A DNA stretch of 64,000 nucleotides from Sphingopyxis panaciterrulae (GTDB lineage Bacteria; Pseudomonadota; Alphaproteobacteria; Sphingomonadales; Sphingomonadaceae), in NCBI RefSeq assembly GCF_014199295.1, contig NZ_JACIJH010000008.1, positions 124,001 to 188,000 of the forward strand. The letters run 5' to 3'. Positions 28,406 through 37,795 of the stretch are shown piece after piece; position 1 is the stretch's first letter, and each line of letters opens with the position of its first letter. Position numbers and translations under genes: made by a program. The notes beneath the pieces are model-generated. The model saw only the letters and a program-made list of their open reading frames with translations. It was not told the DNA's origin and searched no databases.

Positions 28406-29560
28406 ATGAGCGAAACCGAGGAAATGGGCGAAGAGCTAGCGATCGCGACGCTGCCGCTCGACGCCTGGCACCGCGCGAAGGGCGCGCGGATGGTCGAATT
28501 CGCCGGCTATCACATGCCGATCCAGTATGAAGGCATCATGGCCGAACATCTGTGGACGCGCGAAAGCGCGGGCCTGTTCGACGTCAGCCATATGGGTCAG
28601 CTCGTGCTGAGCGGTGACGGCGTTGCCGAGGCGCTCGAAACGCTGGTCCCCGGCGACATTTCGGCGCTGAAGCCCGGCCGGATGCGCTATTCGCTGCTGC
28701 TGGCCGAGGACGGGGGCATTCTCGACGATCTGATGATCACCAACACCGGTCACAGCCTTTACATGGTCGTCAATGGCGCGGTGAAATGGGACGACATCGC
28801 CCATCTGCGCGAGCATCTGCCCGACGCGGTCGACATGAATCTGCTCGACGATCAGGCGCTGCTCGCACTGCAGGGGCCGAAGGCGGTCGAGATCCTGACC
28901 GCGCTCGGCATCCGACCCGAATTCGACGATATCGTCCCCGTCGACCGGCTCGTCTTCATGCAGGCCGGCCCCTATCTGTGGGGCGAGGTGCGGTTGGGGG
29001 TCAGCCGGTCGGGCTATACCGGCGAGGACGGGTTCGAGATTTCGGTGCCTGCCGAGCATGTCGCGGCGCTCGCCGACGCGCTCTGCGCGAATGATGCGGT
29101 CCGGCCGATCGGGCTCGGCGCGCGCGATTCGCTGCGGCTAGAGGCGGGATTGCCGCTCTATGGCCATGACCTCGACCCGGCGACCGATCCGGTCGAGGGC
29201 GATCTGGGCTTTGCCATTTCGAAGCGCCGACGCGAGGAGGCGAATTTCCCCGGCGCCGCGCGCATCCTCGGCCATCTGGCCGACGGGGCACCGCGCAAGC
29301 GCGTCGGCCTGACGGTCGAGGGCAAGCTGCCGGTGCGTGAGGGCGCCCGGCTGTTCGACGGGAACCGCGAGGTCGGCATCGTCACCTCGGGTGGTTTCGC
29401 GCCCAGCGTCGGCGCGCCGATCGCGATGGGCTATGTCCCGCGCGATCACGCCGCGCCGGGCACCGCGCTGGCGGCCGAGGTGCGCGGCAAGCGCGTCCCC
29501 GTCGCGGTCGCCGCCATGCCGTTCGTTCCGCACCGCTATGTTCGTAAAATGGGAGCCTGA
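28406..29560 (+). CDS. gcvT: Glycine cleavage system T protein (aminomethyltransferase)
   Basis: Transfers the methylene unit from aminomethyl-lipoyl GcvH to tetrahydrofolate, releasing ammonia. 384 aa from ATG 28406, preceded by GGGAGG. Family motifs: [32 protein letters not shown], the folate-binding [16 protein letters not shown], and [21 protein letters not shown]. An acidic N-terminal extension of about 20 residues precedes the conserved LDAWH. First gene of the glycine-riboswitch-controlled operon. Confidence 0.95.
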   Translation: MSETEEMGEELAIATLPLDAWHRAKGARMVEFAGYHMPIQYEGIMAEHLWTRESAGLFDVSHMGQLVLSGDGVAEALETLVPGDISALKPGRMRYSLLLAEDGGILDDLMITNTGHSLYMVVNGAVKWDDIAHLREHLPDAVDMNLLDDQALLALQGPKAVEILTALGIRPEFDDIVPVDRLVFMQAGPYLWGEVRLGVSRSGYTGEDGFEISVPAEHVAALADALCANDAVRPIGLGARDSLRLEAGLPLYGHDLDPATDPVEGDLGFAISKRRREEANFPGAARILGHLADGAPRKRVGLTVEGKLPVREGARLFDGNREVGIVTSGGFAPSVGAPIAMGYVPRDHAAPGTALAAEVRGKRVPVAVAAMPFVPHRYVRKMGA

Positions 29561-29562
29561 CG

Positions 29563-29934
29563 ATGCCGCGTTACTATACCGAAGAGCATGAATGGATCGA
29601 CGTCGACGGCGATGTCGCGACGGTCGGGATCACCGACTTCGCGCAGGGCCAACTTGGCGACATCGTCTTCGTCGAGGTGCCCGACACCGGCGCCGAGCTG
29701 GCGAAGGGCGGCGATGCGGCGGTGGTCGAATCGGTCAAGGCCGCAAGCGACGTCTACGCCCCTGTCGACGGCGTCGTGACCGAGGGCAATGGCCAGCTCG
29801 AGGAAGACCCGGCGCTGGTCAACAGCGACCCCGAAGGCGAAGGCTGGTTCTTCCGCATGACGCTGGCCGACAAGAGCCAGCTCGACGGTCTGATGAATGC
29901 CGCCGCCTACAAGCAGTTCTGCGACGGTCTGTGA
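29563..29934 (+). CDS. gcvH: Glycine cleavage system H protein
   Basis: Lipoyl carrier that shuttles the aminomethyl group from GcvP to GcvT. 123 aa, the usual length. It starts [11 protein letters not shown], and the lipoylation site is Lys59 in [10 protein letters not shown]. It lies 2 bp after gcvT, so co-translation is likely. A small perfect hairpin and 76 bp separate it from the next gene. Confidence 0.96.
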   Translation: MPRYYTEEHEWIDVDGDVATVGITDFAQGQLGDIVFVEVPDTGAELAKGGDAAVVESVKAASDVYAPVDGVVTEGNGQLEEDPALVNSDPEGEGWFFRMTLADKSQLDGLMNAAAYKQFCDGL

Positions 29935-29941
29935 CCCATGT

Positions 29942-29962
29942 CCCTTCCCGATGCGGGAAGGG
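29942..29962. repeat. Perfect 9-bp hairpin between gcvH and the glycosyltransferase gene
   Basis: CCCTTCCCG (29942-29950), loop ATG, CGGGAAGGG (29954-29962). There is no T-run, so it is not a clear terminator. It could be a REP remnant or an mRNA-stability element separating gcvTH from the downstream cistrons. Confidence 0.5.
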
Positions 29963-30010
29963 GGAGGATAGCGTGATGGCGCATCGCCGCGCGTCCCTGG
30001 CACCCGGCCC

Positions 30011-30832
30011 ATGACGGCTGCCGAGCCCGCGCTCGCCGGCTGCAAGCTGATGGTCGCGACCGCCATCTATGGCGGCGCGCAGGGCGGCTATGTGCGCGCG
30101 GTGCTGGCGCTGTCGGCGGCAGCCGCGGCGCGGGGCGTCCCGCTCCGCTTCGAGTTCATCCTGCACGAGCCGCAGCTTCACCGCGCGCGCAATATGCTGA
30201 CGAACATCTTTCTGCAGAGCGATTGCACACATCTTTTGTTCGTTGACGACGACATCGATTTCGCGGCCGAGGATATCTTCGCCATGGTCGCGGCGATGGC
30301 CGAGCGCCCCGAGTGCGGGATATTGGGCGCGCCGGTGCCGCGGCGGATGGTCAATTGGGCGCAGGTCGCGCGGGCGGTCGACCGCGGGCTGGCGCGCGGC
30401 GATCCGACTGAGCTCGCCCGCTATACGGGCGACTTCGCGCTGACCTTCCTGCACGCGAACCAGCGTTTCGTGCTGAATGAGCCGGTCGAGCTGCTGCAAC
30501 TCGGGGGCGGTTTCATGCTGGTCGGGCGCGACGTGCTGGAGGCGCTGTGCGCGCGGCATGCCGAGCTCGTCTTTCGCGTCGAGCCGCGCGACCGCGTGAA
30601 TGCGCGGGTGGGGGAAGAGGTCTGCGGCCTGTTCCTGCCGATGATCGAGCCCGACAGCCGCCTGCAATTGTCGGAAGATTACGCCTTTTGCCATCGCGCA
30701 CGCGCGGCCGGTTTTCGCATCTGGCTCGCGCCTTGGGTTCGCACCAGCCACAGCGGGCCCGCCACCTTCGCGGGGTCGCTCGCCGATCTCGCACCGCTTT
30801 TTTCCGCCCCTTCCGTTTCCGATCCGGAGTAG
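30011..30832 (+). CDS. GT-A-fold glycosyltransferase-like protein inside the gcv operon
   Basis: 273-aa protein with a glycosyltransferase-2-like nucleotide-sugar domain. The strand MVATAIYGG is at the N-terminus, and CTHLLFVDDDIDF near residues 72-84 supplies the DXD metal-binding site. A later YAFCHRARAAGFRIWL and HSGPATF match the acceptor half of such enzymes. No transmembrane helix or signal is evident. It lies between gcvH and gcvPA, 3 bp before the latter, and thus shares the riboswitch transcript. No link between it and glycine cleavage is known to me, and the acceptor is unknown. Confidence 0.65.
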   Translation: MTAAEPALAGCKLMVATAIYGGAQGGYVRAVLALSAAAAARGVPLRFEFILHEPQLHRARNMLTNIFLQSDCTHLLFVDDDIDFAAEDIFAMVAAMAERPECGILGAPVPRRMVNWAQVARAVDRGLARGDPTELARYTGDFALTFLHANQRFVLNEPVELLQLGGGFMLVGRDVLEALCARHAELVFRVEPRDRVNARVGEEVCGLFLPMIEPDSRLQLSEDYAFCHRARAAGFRIWLAPWVRTSHSGPATFAGSLADLAPLFSAPSVSDPE

Positions 30833-30835
30833 TCC

Positions 30836-32194
30836 ATGCGTTACCTTCCCCTCACGCCCGACGATCGCGCGGCGATGCTCGCCGCGGTCAGCGCGTCGTC
30901 GATCGACGATCTGTTCGTCGATGTGCCTGCCGCGGCGCGGCTGTCCGGCCCGATCGAGGGCTTGCCCGCCCACGCGAGCGAGCTTGCCGTCGAGCGCCAT
31001 ATGGCAGCGCTTTCGCGGCAAAGCCATGCGGCGGGCGACGGTCCCTTCTTCCTCGGTGCCGGCGCCTATCGCCACCATGTCCCGGCGAGCGTCGACCATC
31101 TGATCCAGCGCGGCGAATTCCTGACCGCCTACACGCCCTATCAGCCCGAAATCGCGCAGGGCACGTTGCAGATGCTGTTCGAGTTCCAGAGCCAGGTTGC
31201 GCGCCTGCTCGGCACCGACGTCGCCAATGCGTCGATGTACGACGGATCGACCGCCTGCTGGGAAGCGATCGTGATGGCGCGGCGCGTCACCCGCCGCAGC
31301 AAGGCGCTGCTCTCGACGGGGCTCCATCCCCATTATCGCAGCGTCGCGCGGACGATGGCGAAATATACCGGCGACAGCCTGGTCGACGGCGATCCCAGCC
31401 TGGAGGCAGGCACCGACTGGGCAGCGCTCGCCGCCGCGGTCGACAAGGAGACGAGCTGCGTCGTCGTCCAATATCCCGACATCCTCGGACGCATCGACGA
31501 CATGCGCGCGCTCGCCGCCGCGTGCCAGGCGGCCGGTGCGCTGCTGGTCGCGGTGGTCACCGAACCGGTCGCGCTCGGCCTGATTCAGTCGCCCGGCGAA
31601 ATGGGCGCCGATATCGTGGTGGGCGAGGGACAATCGATCGGCGTCGGGCTCCAGTTCGGCGGCCCCTATGTCGGCCTCTTCGCCTGCAAGAGCAAATATG
31701 TCCGTCAGATGCCGGGCCGCCTGTGCGGCGAAACCGTCGACGCCAACGGCAAGCGCGGTTTCGTGCTGACGCTCTCGACCCGCGAGCAGCATATTCGCCG
31801 CGAAAAGGCGACGAGCAATATCTGCACCAATTCCGGTCTTTGTGCGCTGGCCTTCAGCATCCACATGACGCTACTCGGCGAGGCTGGACTGCGCCGGCTC
31901 GCAGCGATCAACCATGGTCGCGCCAAGGCGGCGGCGGCCGAATTGGCGAAGGTGCCGGGCGTGTCGGTGCTGAACCGCGGCTTCTTCAACGAATTCACCC
32001 TCCTGCTGCCCGTTGAAGCGCGCCCGGTCATCCACGCGCTCGCCGAAAAGGGCATTCTCGGCGGCGTCTCGCTTGGTCGCCTCTATCCCGACAATGCCGG
32101 CCTCGCGAACGGACTGATCGTCGCCGTCACCGAAACCGTGACCGAAGAGGATATCGCCGCCTTTGCCGCGGCGCTGAAGGAGGTGCTGGCATGA
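30836..32194 (+). CDS. gcvPA: Glycine dehydrogenase (decarboxylating) subunit 1
   Basis: N-terminal half of split P-protein, which decarboxylates glycine and passes the aminomethyl group to GcvH. 452 aa. It starts [16 protein letters not shown] and has [14 protein letters not shown], the [16 protein letters not shown] stretch and [11 protein letters not shown], all typical of GcvPA. It has the PLP fold but the PLP lysine is in the partner subunit. Its stop overlaps the gcvPB start by ATGA, so the subunits are made in equal amounts. Confidence 0.95.
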   Translation: MRYLPLTPDDRAAMLAAVSASSIDDLFVDVPAAARLSGPIEGLPAHASELAVERHMAALSRQSHAAGDGPFFLGAGAYRHHVPASVDHLIQRGEFLTAYTPYQPEIAQGTLQMLFEFQSQVARLLGTDVANASMYDGSTACWEAIVMARRVTRRSKALLSTGLHPHYRSVARTMAKYTGDSLVDGDPSLEAGTDWAALAAAVDKETSCVVVQYPDILGRIDDMRALAAACQAAGALLVAVVTEPVALGLIQSPGEMGADIVVGEGQSIGVGLQFGGPYVGLFACKSKYVRQMPGRLCGETVDANGKRGFVLTLSTREQHIRREKATSNICTNSGLCALAFSIHMTLLGEAGLRRLAAINHGRAKAAAAELAKVPGVSVLNRGFFNEFTLLLPVEARPVIHALAEKGILGGVSLGRLYPDNAGLANGLIVAVTETVTEEDIAAFAAALKEVLA

Positions 32195-33747
32195 CCGCGC
32201 TCAACTCCGCCGGCTGGCGTCCCGAAATGAACGCCGGCGGCGCCGACGACACGACGACCTTCACCGGCAACCGCGCGCTGATGCTCGAGGAGCCGTTGCT
32301 CTTCGAAATCGGCTCGACCGGAACCACCGGCGTCGATTTCGACGAAGACGCTCCCGCCGCCGACCTCGGCGCGCTCGCGCGCTCCGCCCCTATCGGCCTG
32401 CCAGGACTCAGCGAGTCCGAAACGGTCCGGCATTACACGCGCCTGTCGCGACAGAATTATGCGATCGACCTCGGCCTCTTCCCGCTCGGAAGCTGCACGA
32501 TGAAGCATAATCCGCGCCTCAATGAAAAGGTCGCGCGGATGCCGGGCTTCGCCGACGTCCACCCGCTCCAGCCGCAGGAAACGGTGCAGGGCGCCTATGC
32601 GGTGATCCACGAACTGGCCGAATGGCTGATCACGCTTACGGGGATGCATAGCGTCGCCATGTCGCCCAAGGCGGGTGCACATGGCGAACTTTGCGGCGTC
32701 CTTTGCATCAAGGCAGCGCTCGAAGCGCGCGGCGAGGACCGGCGCGTGCTGCTCGTCCCCGAAAGCGCGCATGGCACCAACCCCGCGACCGCCGCCTTCG
32801 CGGGCTTCGCGGTCGAGGATATCCCCGCGACCCCGGAAGGCCGCGTCGATCTGGCGGCGCTGAAGGCGCGACTGGGTCCTGACGTCGCCGGGGTGATGAT
32901 TACCAACCCCAACACCTGCGGCCTGTTCGAGCGCGACATGAAGGCGATCTCCGACGCCGTCCACGCGGTGGGCGGATACGTCTATTGCGACGGCGCCAAC
33001 TTCAACGCGATCGTCGGGCGGGTGCGTCCCGGCGACCTCGGCGTCGATGCGATGCACATCAACCTGCACAAGACCTTCTCGACCCCGCACGGCGGCGGCG
33101 GGCCCGGTTCGGGTCCGGTCGTGCTGTCGGCGGCGCTCGCGCCCTTCGCGCCGTTGCCCTTCGTCACGAAGGACGGGGAAAGCTTCCGCCTGATCGAAGA
33201 GGAGAATGCGGGCGAGGATCACCCGAAGACCTTCGGACGCATGACCGCTTTCCACGGTCAGATGGGCATGTTCACCCGCGCGCTCGCCTATATGCTCAGC
33301 CACGGCGCCGACGGGCTGAAGCAGGTGGCCGAGGATGCGGTGCTCAACGCCAATTATCTGTTGCGCAGCCTCGACGATGTGCTCGACGCGCCCTTCGGTG
33401 CCTCCGGCCCGTGCATGCACGAGGCGCTGTTCAGCGATCGCGGCCTGGCCGAAGGCTTCTCGACGCTCGACATCGCCAAGGGGCTGATCGACGAGGGCTA
33501 TCATCCGATGACGGTCTTTTTCCCGCTCGTGGTCCATGGCGCGATGCTCGTCGAGCCGACCGAGACGGAGAGCAAGGCGGTGCTCGACCAGTTCATCGGC
33601 GCGCTGCGCAGCATCGCCTTGCGCGCGAAGAATGGCGACCCCGCGCTCAAGTCCGCGCCGCATTTCGCTCCCCGCGCGCGCCTTGACGAGACGCTGGCGG
33701 CGCGGCGGCCTGTGCTGAGCTGGAGTGATGGCGCGGCCGGCGATTGA
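32191..33747 (+). CDS. gcvPB: Glycine dehydrogenase (decarboxylating) subunit 2
   Basis: C-terminal, PLP-binding half of the split P-protein, 518 aa. The PLP lysine is Lys294 in [17 protein letters not shown]. Other family signatures are [11 protein letters not shown] and [13 protein letters not shown]. It forms a heterotetramer with GcvPA. Last clear gene of the glycine cleavage operon; a degenerate REP-like element follows. Confidence 0.95.
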   Translation: MTALNSAGWRPEMNAGGADDTTTFTGNRALMLEEPLLFEIGSTGTTGVDFDEDAPAADLGALARSAPIGLPGLSESETVRHYTRLSRQNYAIDLGLFPLGSCTMKHNPRLNEKVARMPGFADVHPLQPQETVQGAYAVIHELAEWLITLTGMHSVAMSPKAGAHGELCGVLCIKAALEARGEDRRVLLVPESAHGTNPATAAFAGFAVEDIPATPEGRVDLAALKARLGPDVAGVMITNPNTCGLFERDMKAISDAVHAVGGYVYCDGANFNAIVGRVRPGDLGVDAMHINLHKTFSTPHGGGGPGSGPVVLSAALAPFAPLPFVTKDGESFRLIEEENAGEDHPKTFGRMTAFHGQMGMFTRALAYMLSHGADGLKQVAEDAVLNANYLLRSLDDVLDAPFGASGPCMHEALFSDRGLAEGFSTLDIAKGLIDEGYHPMTVFFPLVVHGAMLVEPTETESKAVLDQFIGALRSIALRAKNGDPALKSAPHFAPRARLDETLAARRPVLSWSDGAAGD

Positions 33748-33754
33748 CCATCAT

Positions 33755-33778
33755 CGTCGCTCCTGCGAAGGCTGGGGG
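33755..33778. repeat. Degenerate solo REP-like element
   Basis: The 24-bp stretch starting CGTCGCTCCTGCGAAGGC resembles one arm of the REP pair at 52402-52491 (CGTCGCCCCCGCGAAGGC), with a few substitutions and no inverted partner. It lies in the 94-bp gap after gcvPB. Confidence 0.45.
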
Positions 33779-33841
33779 CGTTGGCGGCAGGACGCAAAGC
33801 CCGCGGTGGGGCGCGATGGCGGATAGAGGGGAAGAACGGGC

Positions 33842-34294
33842 ATGAGCTGGGAAACGCTCTATTCGCTGACCAATGGCTGGGCGCTGCTCGGCTGGGCCGC
33901 GCTCGCCTTCCTGCCGCGCGGGCCGCGCATCCTTTCGCTCATCCTCTATGTCGGCGTCGCGCTGCTGTGCTTGACCTATGCGATCCTGCTTGGCGGGCTC
34001 GTCTTCGGCGGGTGGGATGCCGAAGGGCCGAAGGCGGCGATGGATTTCACCAGCCTCGCCGGGGTGATGGCGCTGTTCGCGACCAAGGGCGGCATGCTGG
34101 TTGGCTGGGTTCACTATCTCGCCTTCGACCTGTTCGCCGGCATGTGGATCGCGCGCGACGCCGATCAGAAGGGTTTCAGCCGCATCGTCCAATTCCCCTT
34201 CCTCGTCCTGACGCTGCTCGCCGGGCCGGTCGGATTGCTCGCGTGGCTGATCGTGCGTGAGCGCCGCGCGCGTGCACTGGCCCGAGCGAAGTGA
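33842..34294 (+). CDS. ABA4-like (DUF4281) membrane protein
   Basis: 150-aa protein with four hydrophobic segments (about residues 10-25, 29-52, 70-90 and 115-137). The stretch FTSLAGVMALF ... GWVHYLAFDLFAGMWIARDA is characteristic of the ABA4-like family, whose plant member is linked to neoxanthin synthesis. In bacteria the function is not established, though a carotenoid link is possible. Its stop overlaps the GTG of the next gene. Confidence 0.72.
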   Translation: MSWETLYSLTNGWALLGWAALAFLPRGPRILSLILYVGVALLCLTYAILLGGLVFGGWDAEGPKAAMDFTSLAGVMALFATKGGMLVGWVHYLAFDLFAGMWIARDADQKGFSRIVQFPFLVLTLLAGPVGLLAWLIVRERRARALARAK

Positions 34295-34926
34295 GCCCGC
34301 AGCCCTGGATGCCCAGGGATAGTGGGCGCGGTGCCCGCCGCCACGCCCCCGCGACGCTGCGCAACCGCGATGCGATTGCCGCGGTGCTCGGCGAATGGTT
34401 GCCGGCGGAGGGCATGGTGCTCGAAATTGCGAGCGGGTCGGGCGAGCATGTCGTCCATTTCGCTGCCGCCTTTTCGCAGCTTCGCTGGCAGCCGAGCGAT
34501 TCCGACCCCGACGCGTTGGTCTCGATTGCCGCGTGGAGCGCGGAGGCGGGGCCGGCCAATGTCGCGCCGCCGCTGTCTCTCGACGCCGCGGCTGCCGACT
34601 GGCCGCTCGATCGCGCCGACGCGGTGCTGTGCATCAACATGGTGCATATCAGCCCCTGGGCGGCGGCGCTCGGGCTGATGACGGGCAGCGCGGCGCTGCT
34701 CGGTTCCGGCGCGCCGCTGATCCTCTACGGCCCCTATCTCGACCCCGAGGTGCCGACCGCGCCCAGCAATCTCGATTTCGACGCGAATCTGCGCGCCCGC
34801 AACCCCGACTGGGGGCTGCGCGACCTCGAGCGTGTCAAGGCTGCCGCCATCGAAGCCGGGCTCGTCTTTGCCGAGCGCCGCGCGATGCCGGCCAACAATC
34901 TGATGCTGCTGTTCCGCAAGCGCTGA
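34291..34926 (+). CDS. DUF938 (UPF0585) methyltransferase-like protein
   Basis: 211-aa cytoplasmic protein with a Rossmann methyltransferase-like core. An N-terminal ATLRNRDAI is followed by VLEIASGSGEHVVHFA (SAM-binding type motif, about residues 43-58), then QPSDSDPDA and INMVHISPW, all typical of DUF938. GTG start 34291 overlaps the upstream stop. The family is widely conserved without an assigned reaction. Confidence 0.78.
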   Translation: MSPQPWMPRDSGRGARRHAPATLRNRDAIAAVLGEWLPAEGMVLEIASGSGEHVVHFAAAFSQLRWQPSDSDPDALVSIAAWSAEAGPANVAPPLSLDAAAADWPLDRADAVLCINMVHISPWAAALGLMTGSAALLGSGAPLILYGPYLDPEVPTAPSNLDFDANLRARNPDWGLRDLERVKAAAIEAGLVFAERRAMPANNLMLLFRKR

Positions 34927-34942
34927 CTGTCAGAGCTGACAG
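34927..34942. promoter_or_regulatory. Dyad upstream of acyl-CoA synthetase 1
   Basis: Arms CTGTCA and TGACAG around a GAGC centre begin at the base after the DUF938 stop and lie 89 bp upstream of the acyl-CoA synthetase start. It could be an operator for that gene or a short hairpin; no T-run follows. Confidence 0.35.
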
Positions 34943-35030
34943 GGTAGACCGATCGGCGCTTTACCTTGCGCTTGCAGGCTTTACGTTTCGCTCGATTGCA
35001 AAACGCAACGCGATTCGGGAGAGCGATGCC

Positions 35031-36590
35031 ATGGCGGGCGATGTGTCGGCGCTGTTTACCTTCGACGAATTTCTCACCCATTGGGCGGAGGACCGGCCCG
35101 ACCGTGTAGCGATGCGCGAGGAGGGTCGCGTCTTTACCTATGGCGAGATCGAGGATCGCACCGCGCGGGTCGCGAGCGCGCTGCTCGCCGCAGGGCTGAA
35201 GAAGGGTGATCGCATCGCCTGGATCGGCAAGAACAGCGACCTCTATTTCACCCTCTTTTTCGGCGCGGCGCGCGCCGGGATCGTGATGGCGCCGATCGGC
35301 TGGCGCCTGTCGCCCGCCGAATGGGCGTTCATCGTCAACGATACGCGGGCGAAGATCGTCTTCACCGGCCCCGGCTTCGACGGGGTGCCCCAGCAGCTTG
35401 CCGGGCGGCTCGACCACGGTCCGAGGATCGTCGGCGCCGACGCCGCGCGCGCGATGATCGATGCGGCGGCGCGCATCGCCTTCGCGCCGTCGGGCCGCGA
35501 CGATGCGGTACTTCAGCTTTACACCTCGGGAACCACCGGCAACCCGAAGGGCGCGGTGCTTACCAACACCAACCTCTTCGGGCTGCGCAAGCATTCCGCC
35601 GATCTCGACATGCCCTACACCAAATGGGAAGATGACGAGGCGGTGCTCGTCGCCATGCCCTGCGCGCACATCGGGGGCACCGGGCTGGGCATCATGGCGC
35701 TCGCGGCGGGGCTGCCGGGCGTCATCCTCGCTGAATTCAACCCCGACGGCGTGTTCGACGCGGTCGAACAGCACGGCGTCACCCGTTTCTTCATCGTCCC
35801 CGCGGCGCTTCAGATGCTGCTCCTCCATCCGCGCTGCGGCAGCGTCGATTACAGCCGGCTCAAATATATCCTCTATGGCGCCGCGCCGATCCCGCTCGAA
35901 CTGCTGCGCCAGTGCATTCAGATGTTCGGCGCCCAGTTCATCCAAGCATACGGAATGACAGAAACGACAGGCACCATTTCAATGCTGCCGCCCGAGGATC
36001 ACGACCCCGAAGGCAACAAGCGGATGCGTTCGGCCGGCAAGCCGCTTCCCGGCGTCGAGATCCGGATTGTCGGGGCCGATGGCGCGGAGGTGCCGACGGG
36101 CGAGGTGGGCGAGGTCGTCACCCGCTCGTCGAACAATATGCAGGGCTATTGGAATCTGCCCGAGGCGACCGCAAAGACGATGACGGGCGATGGCTGGATC
36201 CGCACCGGCGACGCCGGCTATATGGACGAAGACGGCTATCTCTATATCCACGACCGGGTGAAGGACATGATCATCACGGGCGGCGAGAATGTCTATCCGG
36301 CGGAAGTCGAGAGCGCGATCTATGGTCACCCCGCGGTGCAGGAGGTCGCGGTGATCGGCATCCCGGACGACAAATGGGGCGAGACGGTGAAGGCCGTGGT
36401 CGTGCCCAAGCCGGGGATGACGGTGGAGGAGGACGACATCATCGCCTGGACCCGCGACCGCATCGCCGCCTTCAAGGCGCCGCGCAGCGTCGACATGATC
36501 GCGGCGCTGCCGCGCAACGCCTCCGGCAAAATCCTCCGCAAGGACCTGCGCGCGCCCTATTGGGAAGGCTATGAGCGAATGGTGAACTGA
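35031..36590 (+). CDS. Acyl-CoA synthetase (AMP-forming), copy 1
   Basis: 519-aa ANL-superfamily enzyme that activates a carboxylic acid to its CoA thioester through an acyl-adenylate. ATP/AMP motifs: [26 protein letters not shown], and the hinge/C-domain DRVKDMIITGGENVYPAEVE; the catalytic lysine lies in NASGKILRKDL. ATG 35031 has GGGAGAG 8 bp upstream. It is convergent with the AraC regulator gene, 5 bp away. The C-terminal half is very like the copy at 50794. Substrate unknown; a medium-chain or aromatic acid is plausible. Confidence 0.88.
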   Translation: MAGDVSALFTFDEFLTHWAEDRPDRVAMREEGRVFTYGEIEDRTARVASALLAAGLKKGDRIAWIGKNSDLYFTLFFGAARAGIVMAPIGWRLSPAEWAFIVNDTRAKIVFTGPGFDGVPQQLAGRLDHGPRIVGADAARAMIDAAARIAFAPSGRDDAVLQLYTSGTTGNPKGAVLTNTNLFGLRKHSADLDMPYTKWEDDEAVLVAMPCAHIGGTGLGIMALAAGLPGVILAEFNPDGVFDAVEQHGVTRFFIVPAALQMLLLHPRCGSVDYSRLKYILYGAAPIPLELLRQCIQMFGAQFIQAYGMTETTGTISMLPPEDHDPEGNKRMRSAGKPLPGVEIRIVGADGAEVPTGEVGEVVTRSSNNMQGYWNLPEATAKTMTGDGWIRTGDAGYMDEDGYLYIHDRVKDMIITGGENVYPAEVESAIYGHPAVQEVAVIGIPDDKWGETVKAVVVPKPGMTVEEDDIIAWTRDRIAAFKAPRSVDMIAALPRNASGKILRKDLRAPYWEGYERMVN

Positions 36591-36595
36591 GCGGG

Positions 36596-37615
36596 TTAGC
36601 TGACGGTCATCCGCCAGTCGCGCGGGGTCATGCCGAAGCGGCGACGGAATGCCTTGCCGAAGGCGGACAGATCGTCATAGCCGCAACGCAGCGCAATATC
36701 GCCGATGCCGAGCCGGGGGTCGCGCAGCAGTGCGCGGCCGTGATTGAGCCGGACAGCGCGGATATGCTCGGCGACCGACAGGCCACGCTGCTCGAACAGC
36801 CGGTAGAGGCTGGCGCGTGAGCAGCCGATTGACTGCGCGATGGTATCGGCGGTCAATCCCGCGTCACCCCGCTGCGCCTCGATCAGTCGGCAGGCGCTGG
36901 CGAAATGCGCATCGCCGATGCGTTTTCTTTCATCCTCTAAGGATGTGTTGAACCCCTCGAGAAAGGTGAGGGCCAGACCGCTGAGCAGCTTCATCGCCGC
37001 CGCCGCCTCTGCCGCATTCATGTTCGGGCCATGGCGTGCGAGCGCACCGAGCTGATCCTTGAGCAGCAGGGCGAGCGGCGTATCGGGTAGCGAGCGGAGG
37101 GCGCCGGTCCCTGCGATCGGATCGCCGCCCATCGCCCGATAGACCGCGGCACGCGGCAGCGTGATATGATAGGCGCGATAGCTGATCTCGGAATAGGTCT
37201 GCGCCGTGCGGTGGCAATCGAGCAGTTGGAGTCCGGCCCCTGGACCGAGCCACAGGCGCTCGTCTCGCCCATGGACGACCCCGAATTGACCTTCTGCGAT
37301 GACGCAAAGCTGCATATGATCGACCCGGCCATCGTAGAAGCGCGATGCCGTGGGAGCGCAGACCAGATCGGTGAAGGCGATGCCGTCATCGCCGGCGCAG
37401 GCCAAGGCCGCGGCGCAATAGCCGTCCTCGCCTGTGGTGCGCCGCATGTCGATGTGCGGGAACAGCGCATGCCAGAAGTCGAACCGTTCCTTCACGGGCG
37501 CAACCTCGGTGGTCACGCCGATGAAGCGCGCGGCTTGCCAATGCGAGCGGCTGTCCTCCCCCACACCCGGTCCCCCTCTGCTCGTAAAGCTAGTGCCGTT
37601 CGTTGGGCGGGTCAA
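36596..37615 (-). CDS. AraC-family transcriptional regulator
   Basis: 339-aa regulator. The N-terminal ~220 residues resemble the AraC-binding-like sensor domain (KERFDFWHALFPHID, then a jelly-roll-like part). The C-terminal ~100 residues carry the double helix-turn-helix: TADTIAQSIGCSRASLYRLF and IGDIALRCGYDDLSAFGKAFRRRFGMTP, the latter the usual AraC signature. Convergent with acyl-CoA synthetase 1. Its target is unknown. Confidence 0.88.
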   Translation of the reverse strand: MTRPTNGTSFTSRGGPGVGEDSRSHWQAARFIGVTTEVAPVKERFDFWHALFPHIDMRRTTGEDGYCAAALACAGDDGIAFTDLVCAPTASRFYDGRVDHMQLCVIAEGQFGVVHGRDERLWLGPGAGLQLLDCHRTAQTYSEISYRAYHITLPRAAVYRAMGGDPIAGTGALRSLPDTPLALLLKDQLGALARHGPNMNAAEAAAAMKLLSGLALTFLEGFNTSLEDERKRIGDAHFASACRLIEAQRGDAGLTADTIAQSIGCSRASLYRLFEQRGLSVAEHIRAVRLNHGRALLRDPRLGIGDIALRCGYDDLSAFGKAFRRRFGMTPRDWRMTVS

Positions 37616-37723
37616 TCAATCGTGAGACGTCCGGCCCAATGGATGAGACTGTCGGCCTAACGCCTGTCGCGAGCCACATGCTAGCGCCGATGCTGGTGGG
37701 GGCCTTGGGAGGTCGGGCGGGAA

Positions 37724-37765
37724 CCAGAGCATGAGGCGGTGGGATGGCATCGCCTCATGCTCTGG
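37724..37765. repeat. Perfect 15-bp inverted repeat between AraC and EamA genes
   Basis: CCAGAGCATGAGGCG (37724-37738) and CGCCTCATGCTCTGG (37751-37765) around a 12-nt loop. The plus-strand side is followed by ATTTTCC, the minus-strand side by TTCCCGCCC. It lies downstream of the EamA transporter gene and upstream of the AraC gene (both minus strand). It may end the transporter transcript, but the poor T-tract makes this uncertain. Confidence 0.6.
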
Positions 37766-37795
37766 ATTTTCCGCCCGGCGGCGGATGCCACGCCT

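Noticed and set aside
37724..37765. Calling the 15-bp inverted repeat an intrinsic terminator
   Set aside because: The stem is strong but the side after the minus-strand transporter gene lacks a T-run, so I list it only as a repeat.
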